In this document: one piece after another, positions 31,010 through 41,178 of the stretch
Position numbering within the stretch: the first letter of the stretch is position 1
Layout of the letters: each line of letters begins with the position of its first letter
Source of the DNA: Ostreococcus mediterraneus
Taxonomy: Eukaryota; Chlorophyta; Mamiellophyceae; Mamiellales; Bathycoccaceae
Direction of reading: 5' to 3'
Assembly (NCBI GenBank): GCA_012295225.1
Contig: WMKK01000022.1
Span: forward strand, 434,001-498,000
DNA length: 64,000 nucleotides
Position numbers and translations under genes: made by a program
Notes under the pieces: model-generated
What the model saw: the letters and a program-made list of their open reading frames with translations, nothing else
What the model was told of the DNA's origin: nothing
Database searches by the model: none

Positions 31010-34000
31010 TTAAACTCCACACAGGGCAAACAATTGCTCCTTGTGAAGAAAACCGTCGCTCGGCATGGACGTACCGTCGAAACTCGACAGTTGTCGTCGC
31101 ACCCAAGTAGAGAAGTCCACTTTCGCATTTCCACTAATGCGGTCAATGTGGTTCTTCGTCACGTCATTGTTCTTCATGTTTGACTTGGTCAACAGATCAG
31201 CAGGGTTGTCATCCGTTCCGATCTTGATAGGAACAACCACCCCGCTCTTGCACAGTGAGAAAGCGTATGATAATTCTGTTTCGTATTGTTTGGTACCTTC
31301 AAGCCAACTATTTCCGTCCCTCTTCATGTGGGAGATTCCAACAGCCGCGTCACAAAACACGGGTGTGTATGAGATATCATACCCCACCTCCTTCAGAAAG
31401 TAATAGCAAAACGCGACTTCCTTCATCGCTACGTTGAGCGCACGAAACTCAGCTTCGCCGGACGAAATTGCGACTGATTTCTGAAGCTTCGATTTCCAAT
31501 AAATGGGCGCGCCGGCGCACATGATAATGATCGAACTCGTTGACTTTCGACCTAAATCCTTTTCACCTGTGGCATGCATGGGCTCGCCCCCATAATCACT
31601 ATCCACGAAGGCGAAGATGCGCGGCGTACCTCCTGGCATACATTGCGTACCATCGTAAATCAGCGCTAAGTCCTCGTGTTCGACAAGGTAGCGCATCACT
31701 CGGGCGATGCCTCTAATGTGCTTAATTGACGCTCTGTGCATTAATCGGGATGCCTTTGCGAGGGCGTGTGCCACATCGAAACGAGTGTACGTAGCGACGT
31801 ACATAATTGATCCCACCATTGACTGATAGAGTCGAAGCGTTTCGCGTTCTTCGGGCGTCATATTGTTCGGATCAACGCCATCATTTGGGTCGAAGTTGTT
31901 TTCACCAGAATATTCCGGTGACACAGCCTTAGTCCTCCTGCCATTGTCGAGTCCGTCGAGCACAGTTTTGTACTCTCTGGCCATTTCACGTATCTTGGAG
32001 ACTTGGGTCACACAGATACGTCCATCGTCGAGTCGGCGTATTTCGAGTCCATTCCAAATTTTCACGTCTCGCTGGTCAGTCGATCCTATCGTGACATCAA
32101 AATCCTTTGAGATCTGCTTGTGGAATCCGTTGAAAGCTGAAGCCGATCCAAGATATAGGAAATCATCCACATACATGACGACAATCCCTTTTAGAGATCC
32201 GTCATCGTTCCGAGCGGAAAACACGCACGGGTCCTTCGAGCATTGTACGTAACCGGCGGCGATTAGTTTCTCAGATGCATGACCAAACCATAACCGACCA
32301 CTCTGTTTCGCACCGTAGAGTGCTTTCCTGACTCGAGTCATGTACATTCGAGGGTTATCCAGGAAATGATCAACGTCAGTGATGTTCTTCATCCAGTCGC
32401 CAGAGCGAGAGTCGTTCGGTTCGCTCCGAATCGCATCGACAAGTTCGGGCGGGACACGCATGTACATCTCTACGTCCATATCTGAAGCTACATAAGCCTG
32501 AGCGACGTCAACGAGGTTGACATGCCATTTCTGATTAGCGGCTATAGATAGCGCAAGTTTCACAGTCGTGCTCCTCGGTGTCGGCGAGCTGACTTCCCAG
32601 AAATTTACGCCTTTCGTCTGTCGATGTCCACCGACGCACAGGCGCGCTTTGACCGTGTCGTCCTCACGTACTTTGACCGCCCATACATGTTGAAGTGTAG
32701 GGGCTGACTTGGGTACATCTGATATCGGGATAATCTCGAAAACTTTTCGTTCGATGAGCCCTTTTATTTCCTTGACCTTTGCTCTCTTCAATTCATCGTG
32801 CGGGACGTCTGCAATCTTCCTGATGCTCTTACCTAGATCCAATTCTTTTGTCAATGCGTTGACAGCATAGGCTTTGAGTTCGCTGAAGCCATCTTCGGCA
32901 TGCGTGAGTGCATCGCCATGCTCTACGAACGCGTGCTTGATTAGGCGTTGTATAAGCAATGGCGGAACCAATTGCGCCTCTTCCTTCGGCGTACCAGGGA
33001 TAAGAGTCCCGTCGGCCGTGTACGAGGGCCCCGCTTGAGACGTTCTTGTGTGATGACCCATTAATAGCTTAGCCAAGCATTCGTGCCCCGGTTTCCTGCA
33101 GTCAGGCAGATCAAGATTTGTAAGATTCGTCATGATCATCGTTGCTTTCCTGTCCGCGCGACCGTGTTCGCCGCAATACGTAACGGTGTGTATGTATTGC
33201 TCGAACGGTTGAAGAATCTGTCTTCGAGCCAGTCTATTTCCACCTGAATCGGGGTTTTCAAGGAACCATGCAATCGGCTTGAACAGTCCGATCAACTCAA
33301 GGCAAGCTCTGACGGTCTTGTCGCCTTGCAGTAAATTTTTCTTGCGCTCTTGGATGCCGCTTCGGGTGTTCGCCGCTGAGAACGGCGTGCATGGAGGTGA
33401 AAACCAAGCGAGATGAATCTTGATTCCTCGCAGGGCCGCTGGGATATTCTTTCCACTCTTAATTCTTTGAACTAGATCTTCCAGTCGCATGAGGATCGTG
33501 GGCTTGGTCGACGGGTCGTTGTCGCAACTTATGAAATTGAATAGATGCGCGACACCGGCGAGTTCCAGGGCCTTGCGCACACTATGCCCACCAGAGCAAC
33601 CATCAAAGAAGTTTATGATCGTGTCTTGCTTCAGCCACCCTCTCACTGTGTCAGTCGAGTTGGCTTGCCATGCTTCCACGTCTGCAAGATTTGAAACGCG
33701 TCCGGCGCCCGCTTGGTGGATGGTTAGTACGTGCGCTGCCTTCGCGATCTCTTCGTCAGTAAATAAGCCAGTGCTCAAGGTTGAGGCGTCGCCAGTGTTG
33801 GTCGGGGTTGCGACGTAAGTGAACCTGCTTGGTGCGTTTCGGTCTCGTGTGGAACGACGGACGACGTTGTCGTTTTCGTTGTCGGCGTCTGCGCTGCCCG
33901 TGTCACCGTCGTTGTCGTTGTCGCCACCTTCTTCCTCATTGTTCTCACTACGGTCGTGGTCGTTGGCACGTTGATTGTACTCTTCATCGACTATCAGTCC

Positions 34001-35797
34001 CATAGATTCATCATCACGATTGACGATGAGTTCATCATGGTCGTGTCGAGTCGGCGAGTGAGGCAATTCTTCGTCCAGACGCTCGACCTCACAACTCGCC
34101 CCCTCGGGTGTTGGACGAAGAGCGGGTTGCGGGTGTGGCAAGGTTGCAGAAGGTGCGTCGATATCATGCGCACCCGATTGACTATGTGAAGCCGGCGTTT
34201 CGTCGCTTGCGACTGCGTCGGGTTGCGTTGACGCCTCTTCGACGCGCGCGCCTCCGACGCCGCGTGCACTGGCTTCGTAGCCGTTGCTCTCACCGGTCGC
34301 AGCTTCGTTCATCGCCGCGCCAGTGTCAGGGGCTGCGCCAGATTCAGGTGTGCACGGCACGCCACTGGACACGGGTGATACATCAACATCAGGTCGTCGT
34401 TCACGATCGTCCGCGAGCTGAGCTCCGCCGGATCCACCGAGCGTCGGCGTTTCCTTCAACATCTCCAATTCGCGAACCAGGGCCAACTCAGAGCGTCGTG
34501 CAGCTTCTATGCGCTCCTGAAATGTGGGCAAGGCGTCACCTGTGAACGTTGCCTCATGAACTATCCGTTGATCAAACGTGAGGTCGTTGAGCACGTGCAC
34601 CCCCTCTATGGGTGACTGACAAACGCCTACGGCGTACGCTCGACGCGATCGCGTCTGCGTGTGCGGGCGATGGTCATACACGAAGCATTCAGCGCCGTAT
34701 TCTCGCATCCAATTCATGCGCGGTTGCAAACCGTAAAGTTGCCAATATGGATTTGCACCATCCAGGGCGTCCGTCGGCAACATGTTGGTCATGGCGGTCG
34801 CGTGTTCGGCGAAGTGCACGAAGTCGCACGGCTCGCATCTTCCATGACTGATAGCCGTCGTACGGACAGCGTCCTTCAGGAGTTTGACGCGCGCCTCCAC
34901 CACGCCGTTCTGCCACTGAGCATAGGGCGTAGAGGTGCTATGCACCGTTCTGTGCCTCTCACAGAAGGCGTCAAATTCACCCTTGAACTCTGTCCCACCG
35001 TCAGTGAAGAAGGTCGTGACGGCCGTCGAGTCGTACCCATTTTCGAGGCTATGCCAGTGTGAGGTAGACCGCTGACGTCGTTCCCGAATCCGCGGTGGCT
35101 CCGTGAGCATCCATTCAGCCACGACTTGACTTATCTCCTCCGCCGACTTCGACTCCATTGCGTACACCCACGTGTAACGTGTGAACTCGTCTACGAGTAC
35201 GAGCAGGTACTGCGGGGACCTGACGATCACGCTCCTTTGGCCAGCATGGTACGGTCGATACACACGTTCCTGAAATGGCCGGCGTAGCACGACATCCGAG
35301 GGACGGATGCCCATGAGTTGCAGGTCTTCGAAACCGCTGCCCGAAAGGATGGGGACAGTGTCGATGTAGACTCGCTGGAGCGGGCGCATAGCCCACATCT
35401 CCTCGCGAGCTGGCTTCCTTGAAGGCTTCGTTGCCTTTGCCATTGCACATGTTGGGCACGACCACAGCTTCGACTTTATGATTTCGTCGAAGCCTGGTAG
35501 CCACTCCTTTGCTCCGCCCACGGTTGTCTTGCACACCTGTCGCATCGCCTCGGGTGACCGATGCATCAGTCGCCCATGGAGCCTGGTGAAGGCCTCCATC
35601 TTGAACATCAACGCAGGGTTTGGCGTTTCGGACACGACTGGGTGTGCCCTCATCGGCTCAAGCTCTGGTTGAACCGGTCTCACGTCGACCTCATCTTGAG
35701 GTCTCATCGACCCCTCCTGAGTCGGATCTTGCGACCCCACAGCGGCGACGGCGTCGTCCGTCGATGCTGATGGTCGGTCCGGCTGAGCGGTCGTCAT
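31010..35797 (-). CDS. Copia 1 pol: integrase, MTase-like, reverse transcriptase, RNase H (fossil)
   Basis: 1,595 codons. Residues about 65-125 are the GAG-pre-integrase zinc region (HGRLMHRSPEAM, CPTCAMAKATK), then the integrase core with VYIDTVP, FFTDGGTEFKG and WQNGVVEARVKLLKDA. A long acidic, low-complexity linker (about 450-680) follows. About 720-960 is the methyltransferase-like domain. From 1,000 to 1,240 is a copia-type RT with VDVAQAYVASDMD, LYGAKQSGRLWF and MYVDDFLYLG. RNase H near the C-terminus has AFVDSDYGG and SSGEAEFRAL. A domain between integrase and RT is not part of the standard copia layout. Confidence 0.88.
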   Translation of the reverse strand: MTTAQPDRPSASTDDAVAAVGSQDPTQEGSMRPQDEVDVRPVQPELEPMRAHPVVSETPNPALMFKMEAFTRLHGRLMHRSPEAMRQVCKTTVGGAKEWLPGFDEIIKSKLWSCPTCAMAKATKPSRKPAREEMWAMRPLQRVYIDTVPILSGSGFEDLQLMGIRPSDVVLRRPFQERVYRPYHAGQRSVIVRSPQYLLVLVDEFTRYTWVYAMESKSAEEISQVVAEWMLTEPPRIRERRQRSTSHWHSLENGYDSTAVTTFFTDGGTEFKGEFDAFCERHRTVHSTSTPYAQWQNGVVEARVKLLKDAVRTTAISHGRCEPCDFVHFAEHATAMTNMLPTDALDGANPYWQLYGLQPRMNWMREYGAECFVYDHRPHTQTRSRRAYAVGVCQSPIEGVHVLNDLTFDQRIVHEATFTGDALPTFQERIEAARRSELALVRELEMLKETPTLGGSGGAQLADDRERRPDVDVSPVSSGVPCTPESGAAPDTGAAMNEAATGESNGYEASARGVGGARVEEASTQPDAVASDETPASHSQSGAHDIDAPSATLPHPQPALRPTPEGASCEVERLDEELPHSPTRHDHDELIVNRDDESMGLIVDEEYNQRANDHDRSENNEEEGGDNDNDGDTGSADADNENDNVVRRSTRDRNAPSRFTYVATPTNTGDASTLSTGLFTDEEIAKAAHVLTIHQAGAGRVSNLADVEAWQANSTDTVRGWLKQDTIINFFDGCSGGHSVRKALELAGVAHLFNFISCDNDPSTKPTILMRLEDLVQRIKSGKNIPAALRGIKIHLAWFSPPCTPFSAANTRSGIQERKKNLLQGDKTVRACLELIGLFKPIAWFLENPDSGGNRLARRQILQPFEQYIHTVTYCGEHGRADRKATMIMTNLTNLDLPDCRKPGHECLAKLLMGHHTRTSQAGPSYTADGTLIPGTPKEEAQLVPPLLIQRLIKHAFVEHGDALTHAEDGFSELKAYAVNALTKELDLGKSIRKIADVPHDELKRAKVKEIKGLIERKVFEIIPISDVPKSAPTLQHVWAVKVREDDTVKARLCVGGHRQTKGVNFWEVSSPTPRSTTVKLALSIAANQKWHVNLVDVAQAYVASDMDVEMYMRVPPELVDAIRSEPNDSRSGDWMKNITDVDHFLDNPRMYMTRVRKALYGAKQSGRLWFGHASEKLIAAGYVQCSKDPCVFSARNDDGSLKGIVVMYVDDFLYLGSASAFNGFHKQISKDFDVTIGSTDQRDVKIWNGLEIRRLDDGRICVTQVSKIREMAREYKTVLDGLDNGRRTKAVSPEYSGENNFDPNDGVDPNNMTPEERETLRLYQSMVGSIMYVATYTRFDVAHALAKASRLMHRASIKHIRGIARVMRYLVEHEDLALIYDGTQCMPGGTPRIFAFVDSDYGGEPMHATGEKDLGRKSTSSIIIMCAGAPIYWKSKLQKSVAISSGEAEFRALNVAMKEVAFCYYFLKEVGYDISYTPVFCDAAVGISHMKRDGNSWLEGTKQYETELSYAFSLCKSGVVVPIKIGTDDNPADLLTKSNMKNNDVTKNHIDRISGNAKVDFSTWVRRQLSSFDGTSMPSDGFLHKEQLFALCGV
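32920..33640 (-). other. Cytosine-5 methyltransferase-like domain of copia 1 (fossil part)
   Basis: Contains NFFDGCSGGHSVRKALELAG (motif I-like SAM-binding loop), FSPPCTPFSAANTRSG (motif IV, PPC), WFLENPDSGGNRLARR (motif VI, EN), YCGEHGRADRKATMIMTNL (motif VIII-like), and the tail SQAGPSYTADGTLIPGTP. Of the three families here this shows the fullest set of C5-methyltransferase motifs. Whether it acts on DNA, and on which site, cannot be told from sequence. Confidence 0.7.
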
Positions 35798-35893
35798 CGC
35801 TTGTAAAGTTTCGACGATTGCTCCTTCGGGTCGAGTCGCGACAGCAGGTACGTTGCTGTTGCTCGGTTTGCGCCCTCCATCGACGCAACGAAG

Positions 35894-37786
35894 TCAAGCC
35901 ACCGTAAGTGGTGACTCCGGCAAGAGATCCTGGAGGCCATCCAAATCGCGGATGCCCGTGAGCGTTCGAGCGGGTTCGGGTACGAGCCTCTCAATCTCGT
36001 TTTGGTTTAGGAAATTCAGACGTGGGAGCAAATGTAACCCCACATCGAATTCGCACGAGATCTCAACACGACGGCTCTCATCCTTCAAAGCTCCGACTGC
36101 GCCGAGCTGCAACGAAACCGCTCGAGGCGGCGTGATTTCAGCGGCAGCGCCAAATTTCGGTGAGTTGGCATTCCGGATGGCATGGAACCCTCCGTCGTGT
36201 ACAAACGACGTCGGAGAAACCAATCCGATGCCCATCGTCTTCAACCCAGGTACAACGAGGACGTCGAAACGCACAACCTCATTCGTCGCGCCCGATCCGT
36301 TTCGGCACGGAACGCGCGCGTAAACCGTCCCACCATGAGTGGCCGGCTTTGACCCACCAACGCCCCCTATGGCGATGGGTGATCGTAGCTTGACGATTGT
36401 GCGCGTATCGATGCCATCAAGGCCGGCAAGGTATGAAACCCCAGCCGCACCAGTGTCGAGGATGTACTTGATGCCTACTCCGCCTTGTACGCCAACCTGG
36501 TACGCGACTAACGGACCAGCCGGAAACGCCCCAAGGCCGGTTCCAACACGTTTGTCTCCAATAGCAGCATCACCCAATGCCCCTGCACTATTTCGAATGG
36601 GATTGTCGTGTGACAACTTGTCCACCGCCAACGGGTTTCGGCACTCACGCATCATGTGACCCCGGCGCTCGCATTTGGCACACTTATCTTTGTTCTCGGG
36701 TTTGGAAGCCCAAGATCGAAACGACAGAGTTGTGTCCCCTACTTTGCTAGCGCCACGGCCTGTACCTCTTCCACCAGCATTACCGCCGTTTCGGCCACTG
36801 CCATTTGAGCGGCGTCCACGAACATCACCCCCGCGGGCGAGAGCAGCGACGAGCGGCGCGCGACGCGGCGGATCATTGCGGTGCAGTGAGTCAAGCTCCT
36901 CCATCTGCACCTGCTCCTTCAGCCATCGCAGGATCAATGATAGTTGTACGCTCGTCTCTAACCCAGACGCGGACCGGGACCTTTCCCACGAGTCCATCAG
37001 TGTCTTTAGTCGTGACCCGCCGACCACGGAGTAGAATACGCTCCATTGCTCCGCCTCGGTGAGACGGGGCACGTTGAGCGCATCTGCAATCTCATCCGAG
37101 TTCGACAGGTATCTATCAAATTCGCTCAAGATTCCTAGGAGGTTCCTTGGCGAATCGTCCGTCGGCGACCTCGCCTCAGCACCAGAAACAAGGTGCTGCC
37201 GGCACACAGATGCCCTCGTCTTCGGGACACGCACCGAGGTGTAAGCGTCCACGAGTTGACGTAACGGGTGATGTCGGTTATCGAGTTCTCTCTTCAGAGC
37301 GACCACCAGCCCATCTGTTCCCGCTGCCTTCATCAATAGCGCGATCTCCTCCTTCGCTATTGATGTCAGAACACGATTGAGAAGCGTGGTGTCATCAATC
37401 GTTTCTTCGGCGGCGGTGGCGTCGGCGGCGACGGCTGCGCCGTCGTTGCCCTCTTCGCCCTCGGAGCTAGCGTCTTCGTCATCAGCTCCGAGATTGGAAC
37501 TGGGCTTGACCACCAACTTCGCCGTCCTCAGCGCCTCCAATTCTGAGCGCCAGTCATCCTCCTCGTTCGCCCTTGTCAGGGCGCGGCGTACCATATCCTC
37601 GGCGGCGCCCTGCACGGGGCCTTGCCGCGAATATCTGATACCCGCATTCTTGAACACCTGACCACTCTCCAGGCTATCAAACAGTCGCCTGGCGGATTCG
37701 CTCTGCTGCGAAATCCGCCCCAGAGGCGAAAGCGCACCTCCCTTCTCCATGAAAGGGGTGACTAAGAATGTATAAGGACGCGACAT
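35894..37786 (-). CDS. Copia 1 gag and protease (fossil)
   Basis: ATG at 37784-37786, 630 codons. An acidic Asp/Glu-rich region at about 100-135, then a helical Gag core to about 310, a Gly/Arg-rich stretch (RGGDVRGRRSNGSGRNGG), the knuckle CAKCERRGHMMREC, and a retropepsin segment KYILDTGAAGVSYLAG. The pol frame follows downstream in the same frame. Confidence 0.85.
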   Translation of the reverse strand: MSRPYTFLVTPFMEKGGALSPLGRISQQSESARRLFDSLESGQVFKNAGIRYSRQGPVQGAAEDMVRRALTRANEEDDWRSELEALRTAKLVVKPSSNLGADDEDASSEGEEGNDGAAVAADATAAEETIDDTTLLNRVLTSIAKEEIALLMKAAGTDGLVVALKRELDNRHHPLRQLVDAYTSVRVPKTRASVCRQHLVSGAEARSPTDDSPRNLLGILSEFDRYLSNSDEIADALNVPRLTEAEQWSVFYSVVGGSRLKTLMDSWERSRSASGLETSVQLSLILRWLKEQVQMEELDSLHRNDPPRRAPLVAALARGGDVRGRRSNGSGRNGGNAGGRGTGRGASKVGDTTLSFRSWASKPENKDKCAKCERRGHMMRECRNPLAVDKLSHDNPIRNSAGALGDAAIGDKRVGTGLGAFPAGPLVAYQVGVQGGVGIKYILDTGAAGVSYLAGLDGIDTRTIVKLRSPIAIGGVGGSKPATHGGTVYARVPCRNGSGATNEVVRFDVLVVPGLKTMGIGLVSPTSFVHDGGFHAIRNANSPKFGAAAEITPPRAVSLQLGAVGALKDESRRVEISCEFDVGLHLLPRLNFLNQNEIERLVPEPARTLTGIRDLDGLQDLLPESPLTVA

Positions 37787-37859
37787 CGAAATCGACGACG
37801 CGCCTCACACGCCTACGGGGTTTATAGGCTCCCTTACCTGGAAACCAAAGATTAACCCC

Positions 37860-38694
37860 GAAATAATGGTCTGATTAGAACAGAAATTGCCCTTATTTGT
37901 ACGAATGACATATTGGTGATTTTCCCACTTAATTTGAACAGGGCGTCCCCTTTATTTGAACGAACGCGCATCGTCAAATCGACGCACGTTTCACGCGCGC
38001 GCGACGCGACGATGCTGCGACTTGTGTTGAATGCCGTGGTCAACGGTGGATAAGCACCTGATGATGACCCACGTTCAAGCTTAGATGCAAGCGACGACGA
38101 CAGCGACGACGTTCCTGATGTTCCCGACCAGGACGACGATTGAGGCAAGATGCCTCCAGAAATGAGCATCACTTCCCGATGACTATCGTCAAAGACGAGC
38201 ACGATACAGTGACGCGGGAGTTCAACGATCGTGCATACGATGTAAGACGTGTCATCGTTCGTCGTCAACGTCCATTCGGCCATATGCTCGCGGTTCCGCA
38301 TGGGACTGGTGCGCGCGTTGAACATGTGTGCACCGAGCACCATCGTCACTTTTGTCATCACAAACGCGACTCAATTCATATCGACCCGGCGCTGCGTCGA
38401 TCGGCGAGCCTCAAAACAATCAACACGAGCACGTTCAATGCGACAGGGCGACCCGGGCGAGTGCGTCTCGCGCGCACAATACATATTTACACGCGTCGCT
38501 TGGAGCACATGGGGGCGCCTGCGCACACACGTGTCTCGTCCAAAGGCTATGCATGCGTGTGCGCACATCGGCCAGTTTTCCCCTATGGGTATTTAGTATA
38601 CGTTCATTCGTACAAATAAAGGAGCGACTCGTTCAAATAAAGGCGATTTTCGTTCAAATAAGGGGCGCGCTCGTTCAAATCAGACCAGGCTACC
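37860..38694. mobile_element. 835-bp Mutator-like non-autonomous element in copia 1 leader
   Basis: A 9-bp duplication ATTAACCCC flanks it (37851-37859, 38695-38703). The ends are imperfect inverted repeats sharing TGGTCTGATT and GAAC. Subterminal GTTCAAATAA/TTATTTGAAC motifs recur, about three copies on the right and one or two on the left. An ORF (38361 down to about 37852, minus, 169 codons) covers much of it but shows no family I know. Confidence 0.75.
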
Positions 38695-38797
38695 ATTAAC
38701 CCCCAACTCACGCGGAAAACCAAATACGTTGGCTGTACCCAAAACAAAAAACAAAAAACAATAAATAACCACTGAGAGGAAAGCCTTTCTATATAGA

Positions 38798-39297
38798 TGA
38801 TAGGTCGCCCCTCCACTCGCCTCGCAATATTTAAGCCTCCAAAGGCCAAACGTTCTCACCCCGCGGTAACTTCGCGTCACCACTCAGGAATAAGTACCCC
38901 GTTTGCCCAGCTCAATACGTCGACGAGCGACGCGCGTTCAGTGATTATAAAATGTCGGTAATATTAGGATATACGGACTCTTACTATTCGTTACAACTTT
39001 CAGTCGTCACGCTGCAGAATGGCGCCGCATGCATGGGCAAATCAACGCATGCGCGCCAGCAAAAGGGAATATACCCTCAGGCACGAATTGCAGCCACTAA
39101 TTAGCTCTAAGCAAAGTTCATTGTTCATAATCACGCCTCGATAGCACTGTTGGGCTTCCAGATCAACGGTAGTCGACAGGGGGCCTCAAAGGGCACGCGT
39201 TCAAGAAGGTCACTATGACTAAACAGTATGTGGTAAATGGGGTAATCGACCGTGGCCCGTTTTGCCCATGATCACCACATCACTGGAAATCACATCA
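38798..39297 (-). repeat. Copia 1, 5' LTR (500 bp)
   Basis: Identical by eye to 30376-30875. Confidence 0.92.
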
Positions 39298-40238
39298 TAT
39301 TTCCCTAAGGGTCGCTTCACATTTCGATTTCTTGAGTTATAATTGGTCACGAGTGGGTCAAGTGGGGAAAAAGTGCGTCAGATTGCGGAAATTCAAAAAA
39401 TCGTGTTTACAGCTACCTCTCAAATACGTGCGCATGTCGACGTCGCGCGTTTACGCGTCGCCCGCGCCGTACGCGATCGAAAGTAAATATAATAACACAC
39501 CCGTGGACGATTGAAACGCGCCGAATAGTGCGCGCGCGGCGCCGATATGGTTTAAAATGTCCATTTTGGCACGTTGCAGATATCGACCTGTAGACGCGTG
39601 GCTGGCGCGATGTAGGTCGCAGGATGACGTACAGGCATGCATAATACTCGTGTCTACATCTTCTTCAGTGCATGTACTGTGTTTTACGCCCGCACGGCGA
39701 CGATAGAGGCTGGTGAACATTTGAGGGACTCAACGACCAATTATGAACAGGAAATCGAGATGTCGATCCGGAGTTACCCTTCATAATTGGTCGTTGAGTC
39801 CCTCAAATGTTCACCAGCCTCTATCGTCGCCGTGCGGGCGTAAAACACAGTACATGCACTGAAGAAGATGTAGACACGAGTATTATGCATGCCTGTACGT
39901 CATCCTGCGACCTACATCGCGCCAGCCACGCGTCTACAGGTCGATATCTGCAACGTGCCAAAATGGACATTTTAAACCATATCGGCGCCGCGCGCGCACT
40001 ATTCGGCGCGTTTCAATCGTCCACGGGTGTGTTATTATATTTACTTTCGATCGCGTACGGCGCGGGCGACGCGTAAACGCGCGACGTCGACATGCGCACG
40101 TATTTGAGAGGTAGCTGTAAACACGATTTTTTGAATTTCCGCAATCTGACGCACTTTTTCCCCACTTGACCCACTCGTGACCAATTATAACTCAAGAAAT
40201 CGAAATGTGAAGCGACCCTTAGGGAAATAGGGTAACTA

Positions 40239-41172
40239 TCCTATTTCCCTAAGCGTCGCTTCAAATTTCGATTTCTTGAGTTATAATTGGTCGATGAGTG
40301 GGTCAAGTGCAAAAAAGGGCGCAAGTAGGTAGGAATTCAAAAACGTGTTTACAGCTGCCTCTCAAATACGTGCGCATGTCGACGTCGCGCGTTTACACGT
40401 CGCCAGCGTCGTACGCAGTCGAAAGTAAATATAATAACACACCCGTGAGCCTTTCAAACGCGCCGAATAGTGCGCGCGCGTCGCCGATATGGTTTAAAAT
40501 GTTCATTTTGGCACGTTGCGGATATCGACCTGTAGACGCGTGGTCGCCGCGATGTACGTCGCAGGATGACGTACAGGCATGCATAATACGTGTGTCTACA
40601 TCTTCTTCAGTGCATGTGCTGAGTTTTACGCCCGCACGACGACGATAGAGGCTGGTGAACATTCGAGGGGCTCATCGACCAATTATGAACGGTAACTCTG
40701 GATCGACATCTCGATTTCCTGTTCATAATTGGTCGATGAGCCCCTCGAATGTTCACCAGCCTCTATCGTCGTCGTGCGGGCGTAAAACTCAGCACATGCA
40801 CTGAAGAAGATGTAGATACAAGTATTATGCATGCCTGTACGTCATCCTGCGACGTACATCGCGGCGACCACGCGTCTACAGGTCGATATCCGCAACGTGC
40901 CAAAATGAACATTTTAAACCATATCGGCGACGCGCGCGCACTATTCGGCGCGTTTGAAAGGCTCACGGGTGTGTTATTATATTTACTTTCGACTGCGTAC
41001 GACGCTGGCGACGTGTAAACGCGCGACGTCGACATGCGCACGTATTTGAGAGGCAGCTGTAAACACGTTTTTGAATTCCTACCTACTTGCGCCCTTTTTT
41101 GCACTTGACCCACTCATCGACCAATTATAACTCAAGAAATCGAAATTTGAAGCGACGCTTAGGGAAATAGGA
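40239..41172. repeat. Hairpin element B (934 bp) in tandem array
   Basis: Ends TCCTATTTCCC and GGGAAATAGGA, flanked by TA (40237-40238, 41173-41174). It is separated from elements A and C by TAACTA on both sides. The arms differ at very few positions. Confidence 0.85.
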
Positions 41173-41178
41173 TAACTA

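Larger units (their letters stand above)
30376..39297 (-). mobile_element. Ty1/copia fossil, family 1, looks whole, with MTase-like domain
   Basis: Two 500-bp LTRs (30376-30875, 38798-39297) are identical by eye, so this is a very recent insertion. The flanking duplication reads TATTTCCC (8 bp, longer than the usual 5). Minus-strand order: 5' LTR, leader carrying an 835-bp DNA insert, gag with zinc knuckle and protease, then pol with integrase, methyltransferase-like domain, copia-type reverse transcriptase and RNase H. Gag and pol share one reading frame with a stop between them, which may be served by read-through as in some LTR elements. Coding parts look intact. Confidence 0.9.
30365..40232. 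repeat. Hairpin element A, interrupted by copia 1
   Basis: The left tip CCCTATTTCCC (30365-30375) and the rest (39298-40232) belong to one hairpin element, flanked by TA (30363-30364, 40233-40234). Its arms translate identically (39451-39720 and 39807-40076). Copia 1 is inserted 11 bp from the left tip; TATTTCCC is present on both sides of it. Confidence 0.82.
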
